Program-made: the position numbers and the translations under genes
The notes under the pieces: generated by a model
The model's database searches: none
Told to the model about the DNA's origin: nothing
What the model saw: the letters and a program-made list of their open reading frames with translations, nothing else
NCBI GenBank assembly: GCA_030525945.1
Contig: JAUNDT010000005.1
Span: forward strand, 1 to 64,000
DNA from: Coriobacteriaceae bacterium
GTDB taxonomy: Bacteria > Actinomycetota > Coriobacteriia > Coriobacteriales > Coriobacteriaceae
Length of the DNA stretch: 64,000 nucleotides
Direction of reading: 5' to 3'
In this document: positions 25,275-33,066 of the stretch, in pieces
Layout: each line of letters starts with the position of its first letter
How positions within the stretch are numbered: position 1 is the first letter of the stretch

Positions 25275-26789
25275 TTAGAAATTGACTGCCTGGCCGAGCG
25301 CCGGTCCGGCGCTGCCATTGAGCACGCCGAACTGAACGGGCGCCGAGGGCGCGGCAGCGCACTGGGCATGCGACTGCGCGGGCTCGCTCTGCAGCCCCTC
25401 GCCCTGTGCCACCTCGCCCTGCGCAAGCTGCGACTTCTTGGCCGCCCACGTCTTGAGGGAGAGCCCCTGGATATCGATGAACCCCTTGGCGGCCTTTTGG
25501 TCAAACGCGTCGTCGTTGTCGTAGGTTGCGAGCGCGGGGTCGTACAGGGCGGCGGCGCTCTTGCGGCCCACCACCACGCAACTGCCCTTGTAGAACTTGA
25601 GCTTTACGGCGCCGCTGAGCTGGGCCTGAGTTGCGGCCATGAAGGCGTCGAGCGCCTCCTTGAACGGGCTGAACCAGCGGCCGTTGTACACCTGGTCGGC
25701 CCAGAGCTGCTCCAAGGCGAGCTTATGGTGAAGCACGTCGCGCTCCAGGCACAGGTCCTCAAGCGCCTTATGCGCCTGAATGAGGGCGAGGCCCGCCGGC
25801 ACCTCGTAGCACTCGCGGGACTTCAGGCCCACGTAGCGGTTCTCGATCATGTCGATGCGGCCAAAGCCGTGAGCGCCCGCAATGCCGTTGAGCTTTGCAA
25901 CGAGTTCGGAAAGCGGCATCTGATTGCCGTTCAGGCTCGTGGGCACGCCCGCGGTGAAGCCAAGCTCCACATACTCGGGAACATCGGGAGCCTCGGCGGG
26001 ATCGACCGTCATGGTCCAAATATCCGCTGGGGGCTCCGCCCACGGATCCTCGAGCACGCCCGCCTCGATGGCGCGGCCCCACAGGTTGTCGTCGATGGAG
26101 TACGGCTTATCGATGCTCTGCGCCACCGGCACGCCGTGCTTTTTGGCATACGCGATCTCGTCGGGGCGCATGCCGAGGTCCCACTCGCGCACCGGCGCGA
26201 GGACCTTGAGCTCGGGGTCGAGCGCCATGATGGAGGTTTCAAAGCGCACCTGGTCGTTGCCCTTGCCCGTGCAGCCGTGGGCCACGTACGCCGCTCCGTG
26301 CTTGTGCGCGCAGGCCACGAGATGCTTGGAGATGAGCGGGCGCGAAAGCGCGGAGAGCAGCGGATACTTGTTCTCGTACATGGCGTTGGCGGCGATGGCG
26401 CAGGTGAGATACTCGGCCGCGAACTCCTCGGTCATGTCGATGACCTCCACCGCCACGCAGCCGAGCTGCTTGGCCTTGGCGGCGATCTTCTCCAGGCCGT
26501 CGTGCTCCTGACCCACGTTGCCGAGCATGGCAACAACATCGAGATCGAGCTCGTTTTGCAACCATTTGATGCACACGGAGGTGTCAAGGCCGCCGGAATA
26601 CGCGAGGACGACCTTTTCCTTGGCGGGGACGGCGGGATTTTGCGAGGCGGTATTTGGCGCCGGGGCCTCCGTGGGCGCGGCAGCAGAGCCGGTGGCGCGC
26701 GGGGCGGCGGTCTGGGCGGCGGGGCCGGCGGTCTGCCCCGGGCAAGCGGTGAATGCGGAAGCGGTCAAATTAGTGACAAAGGTAGACAT
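25275..26789 (-). CDS. argG: Argininosuccinate synthase with N- and C-terminal extensions
   Basis: Joins citrulline and aspartate using ATP. The catalytic core begins only at about residue 57 (KEKVVLAYSGGLDTS, the P-loop) and includes HGCTGKGNDQVRFE and GRWFSPFKEALDAF. At 504 residues it is about 100 longer than usual: 56 Ala/Thr/Pro-rich residues precede the core and about 57 follow it. There is no in-frame ATG or GTG nearer the core, and ATG 26789 has AAAGGA 8 nt upstream, so the extension appears real. Confidence 0.95.
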   Translation of the reverse strand: MSTFVTNLTASAFTACPGQTAGPAAQTAAPRATGSAAAPTEAPAPNTASQNPAVPAKEKVVLAYSGGLDTSVCIKWLQNELDLDVVAMLGNVGQEHDGLEKIAAKAKQLGCVAVEVIDMTEEFAAEYLTCAIAANAMYENKYPLLSALSRPLISKHLVACAHKHGAAYVAHGCTGKGNDQVRFETSIMALDPELKVLAPVREWDLGMRPDEIAYAKKHGVPVAQSIDKPYSIDDNLWGRAIEAGVLEDPWAEPPADIWTMTVDPAEAPDVPEYVELGFTAGVPTSLNGNQMPLSELVAKLNGIAGAHGFGRIDMIENRYVGLKSRECYEVPAGLALIQAHKALEDLCLERDVLHHKLALEQLWADQVYNGRWFSPFKEALDAFMAATQAQLSGAVKLKFYKGSCVVVGRKSAAALYDPALATYDNDDAFDQKAAKGFIDIQGLSLKTWAAKKSQLAQGEVAQGEGLQSEPAQSHAQCAAAPSAPVQFGVLNGSAGPALGQAVNF

Positions 26790-26910
26790 GGTTCAACGTC
26801 CTTTCGAAGATGTGCTTTCAGCAGAAAAGAGGACGAGCTCAACCAAATCGCGCGGGGATGTTCAACAGGAGACGCACTGCGCACATGCGCCCAGGTGTTG
26901 GAAGGAGGAC

Positions 26911-26940
26911 CGCGCGCGGTGAGTCGCGTATGCGCGCGGT
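26911..26940. other. Hairpin between attenuator and argG
   Basis: ACCGCGCGC / GCGCGCGGT arms frame 26911-26940 in the argG leader, downstream of the putative attenuator terminator. Role unknown. Confidence 0.4.
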
Positions 26941-26943
26941 AAG

Positions 26944-26964
26944 AAAAATCCGCCATGCGGCGGA
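26944..26964 (-). terminator. Putative attenuator terminator upstream of argG
   Basis: On the minus strand TCCGCC-GCAT-GGCGGA (26949-26964) is followed by TTTTTC. It lies between the Arg-rich leader ORF and argG, about 155 nt before the argG start, so it can only work as a conditional terminator of argGH. Confidence 0.8.
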
Positions 26965-27034
26965 CGATCCCTTAACGATATCGGTTGAACTCCGGCGAAG
27001 GCTCTCGGCCTTCATGCATGCCAAAGACAACGAG

Positions 27035-27148
27035 TTATCGTCGTCGGGAGATTGCACGCTGGCGTCGGAGGGCCGCATCGGCGGCGTTCTGGCAGGAAGC
27101 GATGGCGGCGATCGCCATGCCCTTGTATGTCGCCAGAATTTGCGCCAC
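27035..27148 (-). CDS. Putative arginine leader peptide of argGH
   Basis: A 37-codon ORF with GTG start and AAAGGGA 6 nt upstream. Six of its last ten codons are Arg (CGA CGC .. CGT .. CGA CGA CGA), giving LRRQRAISRRR at the end, directly before TAA. An intrinsic terminator follows 70 nt later and argG after that. This is the architecture of ribosome-mediated attenuation. A 7-nt segment inside the ORF (27072-27078, ATGCGGC) can pair with the terminator's 5' side (26955-26961), a possible antiterminator. Not seen by me in any known arg operon; inference from sequence only. Confidence 0.65.
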   Translation of the reverse strand: MAQILATYKGMAIAAIASCQNAADAALRRQRAISRRR

Positions 27149-27188
27149 GGCTGTCCCTTTCAAAACATCAGCGTGTAATCGTTGGTTC

Positions 27189-27200
27189 GCTATAGTAGCC
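27189..27200 (-). promoter_or_regulatory. Possible -10 box of the argG leader promoter
   Basis: TACTAT on the minus strand at 27192-27197, about 45 nt upstream of the leader ORF. No convincing -35 box at the right distance, so weak. Confidence 0.25.
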
Positions 27201-27251
27201 TAAAGTGCGCTCGGGTGCCCCATATTTTTTCTTTGTTGCAAACGTGTTTCA

Positions 27252-27292
27252 AAAATGCGTCATTTAGGGTCAGACCCTAAATGACGCATTTT
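27252..27292. terminator. Perfect 19-bp palindrome after the ABC ATPase gene (GTCATTTAGGGT family, copy 1)
   Basis: Arms 27252-27270 and 27274-27292 pair perfectly around a 3-nt loop; centre TAGGGTCAGACCCTA. On the minus strand TTTTT follows, so it reads as an intrinsic terminator just 2 nt beyond the stop. An almost identical copy lies at 44630-44668. Confidence 0.88.
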
Positions 27293-27293
27293 G

Positions 27294-28040
27294 CTAGCCC
27301 AGGTAGCGGGAGAGGAATGCCCGGGTACGGGGGTTTTGGGGGTTGGTGAAGATTTGCTCAGGAGAGCCGTGCTCGGCGATGATGCCTTGGTCCATGAACA
27401 CGACCTCATCGGACACGCCGCGGGCGAAGTCCATCTCATGCGTCACCACCACCATCGTCATGCCGCCCTCGGCAAGCGAGCGCATGACCTCAAGCACCTC
27501 GCCCACGATCTCGGGGTCGAGCGCGCTCGTAGGCTCGTCGAACAGCATGATCTCGGGGCTCATGCAAAGGGCGCGCGCAATGGCCACGCGCTGCTTTTGC
27601 CCGCCCGAAAGCCGTCGCACGTCCGCATGGGCGAACTCGGAAAGACCAACGGCGGCAAGATGCTCCAGCGCCGTTCGCTCAGCCTCCTCCTTACTCGCCT
27701 GCTTCAGCATCACGGGCGCGAGTGTGCAGTTGTCGAGCACATCCATATTGTTGAAGAGATTGAAGCTCTGGAACACCATACCGATGCACTGCCTCAGGCC
27801 GTTCACGTCAACATGCTCGCCCGCCAGGTCCTGCCCGTGGAACCACACATGGCCCTCGTCGGGCGTCTCAAGCAGATTCAGGCAACGCAGCAGCGTGGAT
27901 TTACCCGAGCCCGACGAGCCGATAATAGTGACAACCTGACCCGGCATCACGGATAGATCGATGCCTTTGAGCACTTCATGCTCGCCGAATGATTTACGCA
28001 GGCCCTCAATGCGGATCAGAGGTTCTTGCATCTGCGTCAT
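27294..28040 (-). CDS. Polar amino-acid ABC transporter ATPase (GlnQ/HisP type)
   Basis: 248-residue ATPase. Walker [11 protein letters not shown]-loop [10 protein letters not shown], signature [15 protein letters not shown], Walker [14 protein letters not shown], switch VTHEMDFAR; all typical of amino-acid importers. ATG at 28040 lies 3 nt after the permease stop with GGAG in that overlap. Third gene of the binding protein-permease-ATPase operon. Confidence 0.94.
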   Translation of the reverse strand: MTQMQEPLIRIEGLRKSFGEHEVLKGIDLSVMPGQVVTIIGSSGSGKSTLLRCLNLLETPDEGHVWFHGQDLAGEHVDVNGLRQCIGMVFQSFNLFNNMDVLDNCTLAPVMLKQASKEEAERTALEHLAAVGLSEFAHADVRRLSGGQKQRVAIARALCMSPEIMLFDEPTSALDPEIVGEVLEVMRSLAEGGMTMVVVTHEMDFARGVSDEVVFMDQGIIAEHGSPEQIFTNPQNPRTRAFLSRYLG

Positions 28041-28043
28041 GGT

Positions 28044-29237
28044 CTACTCCCCCTTTACCAGCTGCTGGTCGGACGTGCTGCCGAGCGTCGCGGGCTCGAC
28101 GTCAAAATGGCGGGCGAACTTGCCGAGCAGCCAGGAGGCCACCAACGTGAGGCTCAGATACAGCGCCGCCGAGATCAGGCTGGGCTGCAGCTGGTTGTAA
28201 TAGATGCCCGTCACCGTGGTGTTGGCGAACATCAGGTCGAACGTTCCGATGACGGAGAGCACCGAGGAGTCCTTGATGTTCACCACGAGCTCGTTGGACA
28301 GGCCCGGGATTGCATGCTTGATACCCTGCGGAAACACCACACGACGCATGGCCTGCCACTGCGACAGGCCCAGTGAGCGGGCACCCTCAGCCTGACCCGC
28401 GTCGACCGCCTCGATGCCGCCACGCAGCACCTCCATCATATAGGCGGTGGAATTCAGGATGATGGTCACCAGGCCACCCCAAAATGCCGTCCACACGGCG
28501 TTGACCTCGGTGGTCGACATGCCCGTGTTCTTGAACAGGCTAAAAACCGCGGGATAGATGATCAGCGCCTGGATCATCATGGGCGTGCCGCGCACCACCG
28601 TGCTGTAGCCTTTGGCGAATCCGCAGCCCACGCGCTTGCAAAAGCGGACGAAATCGTTGTCCTGGCGCTCAACCGTTTGAATGCGGGCGAACACGAGCAA
28701 AAGCGCGAGGAAGAATGCCGCGATCGTTCCGAAGAACGCCAGTTGAACGGTGGTTATGAGGCCGGTAAGAAACGTTTGCCGGTCGTGATACACAATATAG
28801 AGAATGCCCTGGAGCATGTCGTCTTGCGGGCGAGCCGTCGCGGACACGGCGGCGTTCCAGGCGCTGACGAGCCCCGTGCCCCAGCGGTCGAGCACGAGCG
28901 CCGCGGTGATGATGCACACAATGTAAGACCCGTAGCGCAGAGCCCGGCGTACGGCGGGACGGGTGAACGGGGCCTTGGCGGCATACGCGCGACGCAGGGC
29001 GATTTTGAACGCCAGCGCGACGACGGCAATGGCGATCCATGCCGCGAGCGTGTAGTACATGGCAACTTCAACGCCGTAAACCGGGGCAAGGAAACTGAGA
29101 GCAGGGCGTGGCGAGCTCGACAACAACATGCCGAAAGCGGCGATGGCGCTCGTACCCAACAGCACGTAGCGGTGATCGCCGCGAATGAACGCGACAAGGC
29201 GTCCGCACCGTTGCGCGGACGAATATGCGGTGGTCAT
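28044..29237 (-). CDS. Amino-acid ABC transporter permease
   Basis: 397-residue membrane protein. The C-terminal ~230 residues are a HisM/GlnP-type permease (start GLITTVQLAFFGTIAAFF; EAA loop EGARSLGLSQWQAMRRVVFPQ). The first ~140 residues hold extra hydrophobic helices (about 25-45, 55-80, 100-120) that common permeases of this type lack. ATG at 29237 with AAAGGAG upstream. Substrate not readable from the permease. Confidence 0.9.
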   Translation of the reverse strand: MTTAYSSAQRCGRLVAFIRGDHRYVLLGTSAIAAFGMLLSSSPRPALSFLAPVYGVEVAMYYTLAAWIAIAVVALAFKIALRRAYAAKAPFTRPAVRRALRYGSYIVCIITAALVLDRWGTGLVSAWNAAVSATARPQDDMLQGILYIVYHDRQTFLTGLITTVQLAFFGTIAAFFLALLLVFARIQTVERQDNDFVRFCKRVGCGFAKGYSTVVRGTPMMIQALIIYPAVFSLFKNTGMSTTEVNAVWTAFWGGLVTIILNSTAYMMEVLRGGIEAVDAGQAEGARSLGLSQWQAMRRVVFPQGIKHAIPGLSNELVVNIKDSSVLSVIGTFDLMFANTTVTGIYYNQLQPSLISAALYLSLTLVASWLLGKFARHFDVEPATLGSTSDQQLVKGE

Positions 29238-29250
29238 ACATGACTCCTTT

Positions 29251-29340
29251 GTGGAAAGGTAATAGGTGCCTGGAAAGGTAACAGGTGCCGGAGGAGTGTT
29301 ACCCTCGGCGATGCGGCAACAGGTGCCGGAGGAGTGTTAC
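29251..29340. repeat. Short direct repeats between binding-protein and permease genes
   Basis: The 23-nt unit AACAGGTGCCGGAGGAGTG+TTAC occurs exactly at 29280-29302 and 29318-29340 (period 38). A shorter related unit GGAAAGGTAAyAGGTGCC occurs twice just before, at 29253 and 29272 (period 19). The second long copy starts at the stop end of the binding-protein gene. Confidence 0.8.
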
Positions 29341-30257
29341 GCGGGTTGGCGATCCATGCACTCGTTCCACATCGTTTGGCGCTCATCTGCCGGAATGCCA
29401 GCGATGACCTCGTTGATGAGGTCGAGCGCCTCGCTGTTGCCCTTGGCAATCGCGGCGTTATCGGGCATGAGGGAGCCCTCGAACTTGTCGCTCATCTTGA
29501 GCTGGACAAAATCCGGATAGGTTTCGAGCAGTTGGGGCACGGAGAGCTTGGAGTACGTGATGATGTCGCACGTTCCGCTTGTCAGGCCCTGCACCACCAG
29601 GGGCACCGTCTCGGCGGGAGTCATGTGGTTCGCGCCCTCGATCTGATTGATCACGTCGTCGTACATCGTGGCGGCCTGCCCCAGAATCGACGCCCCGGCG
29701 AGCTCTTCAAACGTGGTGGCACCCGCGTAGGGCGAGTTCTTTTTGGTGAGCATGACGATATCGTCGTCAATGTAGGAGTCGGAGAAGTCCGCCGCCTGCG
29801 CGCGCTCGGGATCAACGGACATGCCGGCGCACACGATGTCGATCTGCCCGTTGTTGAGCGCGTCGATCAAGCCGCCGAAGTCGAGCTTGACGGCAACGGC
29901 CTCCATGCCGAGCTCAGCGGCGATGAGCTTCGCCACCTGCACGTCATAGCCGTCGGCGTAGGCGCCGGATACGTTCTCAATAGGGATAGTGAACTCGGAC
30001 TCCTGCGAAACCTGCCAGTTGTAGGGTGCGTACGCGGCCTCCATGCCCACACGCAGGGTCTTGCCGTCGCCCAGCAGCGCATCAGCCGCGGCACCGCTGG
30101 CGCCCGCGTCGGCCACGGTGCCCTGCGGAGCGGGTCCGCAGCCCGTGAGGAACATCATGCCTCCCACGCTTAACGCCGCCAGCCCCGAGAGCTTCAGAAA
30201 ATCTCGGCGCGTGCGCAGCGCGGGTTGAATAGATACGTCAATAGCCTCATGAGTCAT
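29337..30257 (-). CDS. Amino-acid ABC transporter substrate-binding lipoprotein
   Basis: 306-residue extracytoplasmic binding protein (SBP_bac_3 family). Signal region RTRRDFLKLSGLAAL with twin arginines and lipobox LTGC suggests a lipid-anchored protein. Family motifs: LRVGMEAAYAPYNW, GYDVQVAKLIAAELG, DIVCAGMSVDPERA. ATG at 30257 has GGAGGT upstream. Ligand uncertain; position next to argGH might hint at arginine or a related amino acid, but the units are separated by a terminator. Confidence 0.93.
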   Translation of the reverse strand: MTHEAIDVSIQPALRTRRDFLKLSGLAALSVGGMMFLTGCGPAPQGTVADAGASGAAADALLGDGKTLRVGMEAAYAPYNWQVSQESEFTIPIENVSGAYADGYDVQVAKLIAAELGMEAVAVKLDFGGLIDALNNGQIDIVCAGMSVDPERAQAADFSDSYIDDDIVMLTKKNSPYAGATTFEELAGASILGQAATMYDDVINQIEGANHMTPAETVPLVVQGLTSGTCDIITYSKLSVPQLLETYPDFVQLKMSDKFEGSLMPDNAAIAKGNSEALDLINEVIAGIPADERQTMWNECMDRQPA

Positions 30258-30436
30258 GATGTTACCTCCGGTTTTGTTGTGAGACCCCTTTCGCACGGCG
30301 CAACCAGAAGGGGCCCATCCCCTTCTCCCTTGCAACTTAATGCGTGAAAGTTCCGCGTGCTGCATGGCAGGATACTCCACTCAACCAGAGTGCTCGGCGG
30401 CTATTCGGTTTGAAACATGACGGTTACATTCGCTGC

Positions 30437-30468
30437 CCTGCTGGGGAGCCCGATGGCCCTCCAGCAGG
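30437..30468. terminator. Hairpin after the Cof-type HAD gene
   Basis: CCTGCTGG (30437-30444) pairs with CCAGCAGG (30461-30468), with further pairing inside. It lies just past the HAD stop on the minus strand, but without a T-run. Confidence 0.45.
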
Positions 30469-30476
30469 AATCAAAT

Positions 30477-31310
30477 TTAGGCGCGCAGGGCGAGAAGGCG
30501 CTCGATAACCTGGGCCACGCCGCGCTCGTTGTTCGACGGCGCGAGGAACTTGGCATGGGCGTGCATGTGCTCCTCGGCGTTGGCCATCACGTAACTGTGG
30601 CCGCAGGTTTGCAGCATCTCGACATCGTTGTACGTGTCGCCGAACGCCATGACGTCGTCCACCGAACACCCCAGACGCTCGCACAGGTGCGTCATGCCAA
30701 AGCCCTTGTGGACGCCCTTGTTCATGATGTCGATCCACTCCCTGCCGGCGTTCGTCACGCTAAAGCGGTCGCTCCAAGCGTCGCGGTACAGCTCGGCGTA
30801 AACGTCCTCGGCATCGCGGTTGGGGAAGAACACCGTGTACTTGTTCACATCGCGGTCGAGCCCCTCGAAGGTGTCGAGATACTCGATTTGCTTGTAGAAC
30901 TTGCGGAAGAAGGCATCGTGCTCGCGGTCGCGCTCGAGGATGAAGCACGCGTCCAGGCCGCACACCGTAGGGCAACCGCGGCCGTCGCGCGCGGTGAAGT
31001 CGATGAGCTCGTGATAAGTGGGCACGTCGATGAGGTCCTTAAAGATCACCTCGCCGCGGCAGGTGATGGCGGCACCGTTGTCGGAGCACAGCGCCATGCG
31101 GCCCTCGAGGCCCGGGAACATCTCGCGCAGCGTATAGCTCGGGCGGCCCGACGCGGCGCAGAACAGGATACCGGCGTCATCGAGGGCGCAGATGAGCTCC
31201 TCCATGTTCGGCGGCATGGTGCCGTCGTCTGCCAGCAGCGTAAGATCCATGTCCGACGCCACGACCTTGATGTTCTCCAGGTTGTTATCCTCAGTCCAAT
31301 TGCGCAGCAT
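30477..31310 (-). CDS. Cof-type HAD-IIB hydrolase
   Basis: 277-residue phosphatase of the Cof/YbjI group, probably acting on sugar phosphates or nucleotides. Motif I ASDMDLTLLADDG, motif II AASGRPS, motif III Lys in MNKGVHKG, motif IV FGDTYNDVEML. The large C2 cap (about 90-200) is between II and III. ATG at 31310 with GGAAGGA upstream. Single gene. Confidence 0.9.
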   Translation of the reverse strand: MLRNWTEDNNLENIKVVASDMDLTLLADDGTMPPNMEELICALDDAGILFCAASGRPSYTLREMFPGLEGRMALCSDNGAAITCRGEVIFKDLIDVPTYHELIDFTARDGRGCPTVCGLDACFILERDREHDAFFRKFYKQIEYLDTFEGLDRDVNKYTVFFPNRDAEDVYAELYRDAWSDRFSVTNAGREWIDIMNKGVHKGFGMTHLCERLGCSVDDVMAFGDTYNDVEMLQTCGHSYVMANAEEHMHAHAKFLAPSNNERGVAQVIERLLALRA

Positions 31311-31483
31311 ACGTGTCCTTCCCCTGCCTCGAGCTCGAGCAATTCCGTCACCGCATTGTACCCGTTTCCGTGGCCTGTCTACGGTTGGGACGTGCCCGGG
31401 CGCGGATGCGATTGGTACGGATCCGTAGGCGCGGATGCGGTCAGTGCGGGCCCGTACACCTCTGCATCCCCCCGACCACTTCG

Positions 31484-31544
31484 GACCGTGGGTTTTGGAC
31501 ATACAGGGCTGATTTTCGCCCCTGTTTGTCCAAAACCCACTGTC
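31484..31544. repeat. GGACATACAG palindrome upstream of nuclease gene 1 (copy 2)
   Basis: Arms GACCGTGGGTTTTGGACATA (from 31484) and its near-complement ending at 31544, loop CTGATTTTCG. Same orientation and nearly same sequence as the copy directly after the nuclease gene. The rest of the gene-free stretch 31311-31928 shows nothing else. Confidence 0.88.
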
Positions 31545-31928
31545 AGATTGCGTGGTGCACGTCAATCGCTCGACATACGTCGACTGAACGGCACACGCCG
31601 ATTGCGTGGGGCCCGACACAAGAACGCGCGTGCTGGCGAGAGTTTTCCACAGGCGACTCAGAAGAGCCCGAAAAGCGCACATCGCATCGACCGTTCGGAG
31701 GCGAATTTACCACCGTTCACGGAATTATTGATGGCAGACACCGCAAAGGACACCCTCTGAGCTGCCCAGTCAAATTCTGGACAGACAACCCCATGAATAC
31801 GACCTAGGGCTTTTTAAGCGTAAGCGCGATACGCTCATTGCAACCAGCGAAATGCACTCGGCATTGCCGACGAGAATCTTTCCGGACGACATCGAGACGG
31901 AGCGGGACAAAAGAGGAAGGAGGTTACC

Positions 31929-32948
31929 ATGGGCGAAAAGAACGCCTGGAACAGCAGCGTATCGGCGCGACTGAATGAAGAGCTGCAACGAGCTCGCGAA
32001 CTCAACACGCTTTACTTTCCCACTACGCAAAAAGATCTCAAGGCCCTGCAGCGACGCCAGGCGGCAGGCGAAGTCGTTGAGCCGCGCCGAAACCTCTTCA
32101 CCTTACCCGGCGCCTGGAACGACCTCTCACCCCAAGCGAGGCACCTTTGCATCCTTCACGGGCTGCAGGCGCAACATGCAAGCTGGATATTCTCCAATCA
32201 GTCTGCGGCGATTGCGCACGGCCTGCCCGTCGCTGCCTGGAATCTCAGCGATGAACATATCGCAATCGGCAAGCACGGCACCGTTGCAAAGCGTCCCCAT
32301 CTGATCGCGCATCGCACCGACCCCATCCACCCAACCAGGACGCTTGGAATCCGATGTACAGATGCCACTCAAACCGTGCTCGACTGCTCGCGTACGCTGC
32401 CGTTCGGCGAAGGCCTGGCGATCACCGACGCCGCTTTACGCTATGGCCTCGTTTCACCTTCGGAACTGAAGTGCCTTTTACAGACGGAAGGAGCGCATCG
32501 CACTGGAATCGCGCGAGCGAGGGCCGTTGCGCAGTACGCCGACGGAAGGTCTGAAAGCTGGGGCGAATCGCAAGTGAGGGCGCAATGCATCGCGCTGGGA
32601 TTCGCGCTACCCGATCTTCAGGTCGAGATTGATCTGCCTTCAGAACTTGGCGGAACCAAACGGGTCGACTTTCTCTGGATTTTGCCGGACGGGTCGTATT
32701 TGATTGGCGAGTATGACGGTATGGGCAAATACCAGACGCGAGAAGACATCGGCAACCGAGGCATAAGGGCGCTGGTCGAAGAGCGCCAGAGGGAATCACG
32801 GCTCAGCATTCTCCGCGCGCCCATCTTAAGGCTCACCTATCCCGACGTCAAAGACCCGCTTCGATTCGCGCAACTTCTCGACGCCTTTGGCGTGCCGCAC
32901 GCGCGGCGAGCTAATCCCACCTTGGTGAACGACCCGCTAAACATGTAG
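31929..32948 (+). CDS. AbiEi-like / DUF559-like predicted PD-(D/E)XK nuclease 1
   Basis: 339-residue protein. The middle (WIFSNQSAAIAHGL, then CTDATQTVLDC and ITDAALRYGLVS) matches the actinobacterial AbiEi-like domain. The C-terminal part looks like a PD-(D/E)XK nuclease core: Glu213 (ESQVR), Asp247 (RVDFLW), GEYDGMGKY with Glu261, Asp263 and Lys267. The ATG at 31929 has AAGGAGG 6 nt upstream. A palindromic repeat of one family lies upstream (31484-31544) and another copy begins directly at the stop codon. A paralogue is at 52852-53832. No partner toxin gene is next to it; biological role unknown. Confidence 0.8.
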   Translation: MGEKNAWNSSVSARLNEELQRARELNTLYFPTTQKDLKALQRRQAAGEVVEPRRNLFTLPGAWNDLSPQARHLCILHGLQAQHASWIFSNQSAAIAHGLPVAAWNLSDEHIAIGKHGTVAKRPHLIAHRTDPIHPTRTLGIRCTDATQTVLDCSRTLPFGEGLAITDAALRYGLVSPSELKCLLQTEGAHRTGIARARAVAQYADGRSESWGESQVRAQCIALGFALPDLQVEIDLPSELGGTKRVDFLWILPDGSYLIGEYDGMGKYQTREDIGNRGIRALVEERQRESRLSILRAPILRLTYPDVKDPLRFAQLLDAFGVPHARRANPTLVNDPLNM

Positions 32949-33004
32949 TGGTTTTTGGACATACAGGGCTGAAAATCGCCTTTGTTTGTCCAAAACCCAC
33001 GGTC
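32949..33004. repeat. GGACATACAG palindrome abutting nuclease gene 1 (copy 3)
   Basis: Starts at the base after the nuclease stop codon: TGGTTTTTGGACATACAGGG, loop CTGAAAATCG, then TTTGTTTGTCCAAAACCCAC ending in GGTC. Also serves as the only structure between the converging nuclease and polA genes. Confidence 0.88.
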
Positions 33005-33066
33005 AAAACGAAGCGGCTGCGGCACCCGCGGGGCAAGGGGCAAGGTCCGCGCACCTGAAAGGCGTC

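Noticed and set aside
26985..27203. Plus-strand 72-residue reading frame opposite the arg leader
   Set aside because: No ribosome site; it is the complement of the better supported Arg-rich leader on the minus strand.
27189..27255. ArgR operator upstream of argG
   Set aside because: No convincing pair of ArgR boxes could be picked out by eye.
31929..32948. Complete AbiE toxin-antitoxin pair
   Set aside because: Only the AbiEi-like domain is present; no AbiEii nucleotidyltransferase gene is adjacent, and the C-terminus is nuclease-like instead.
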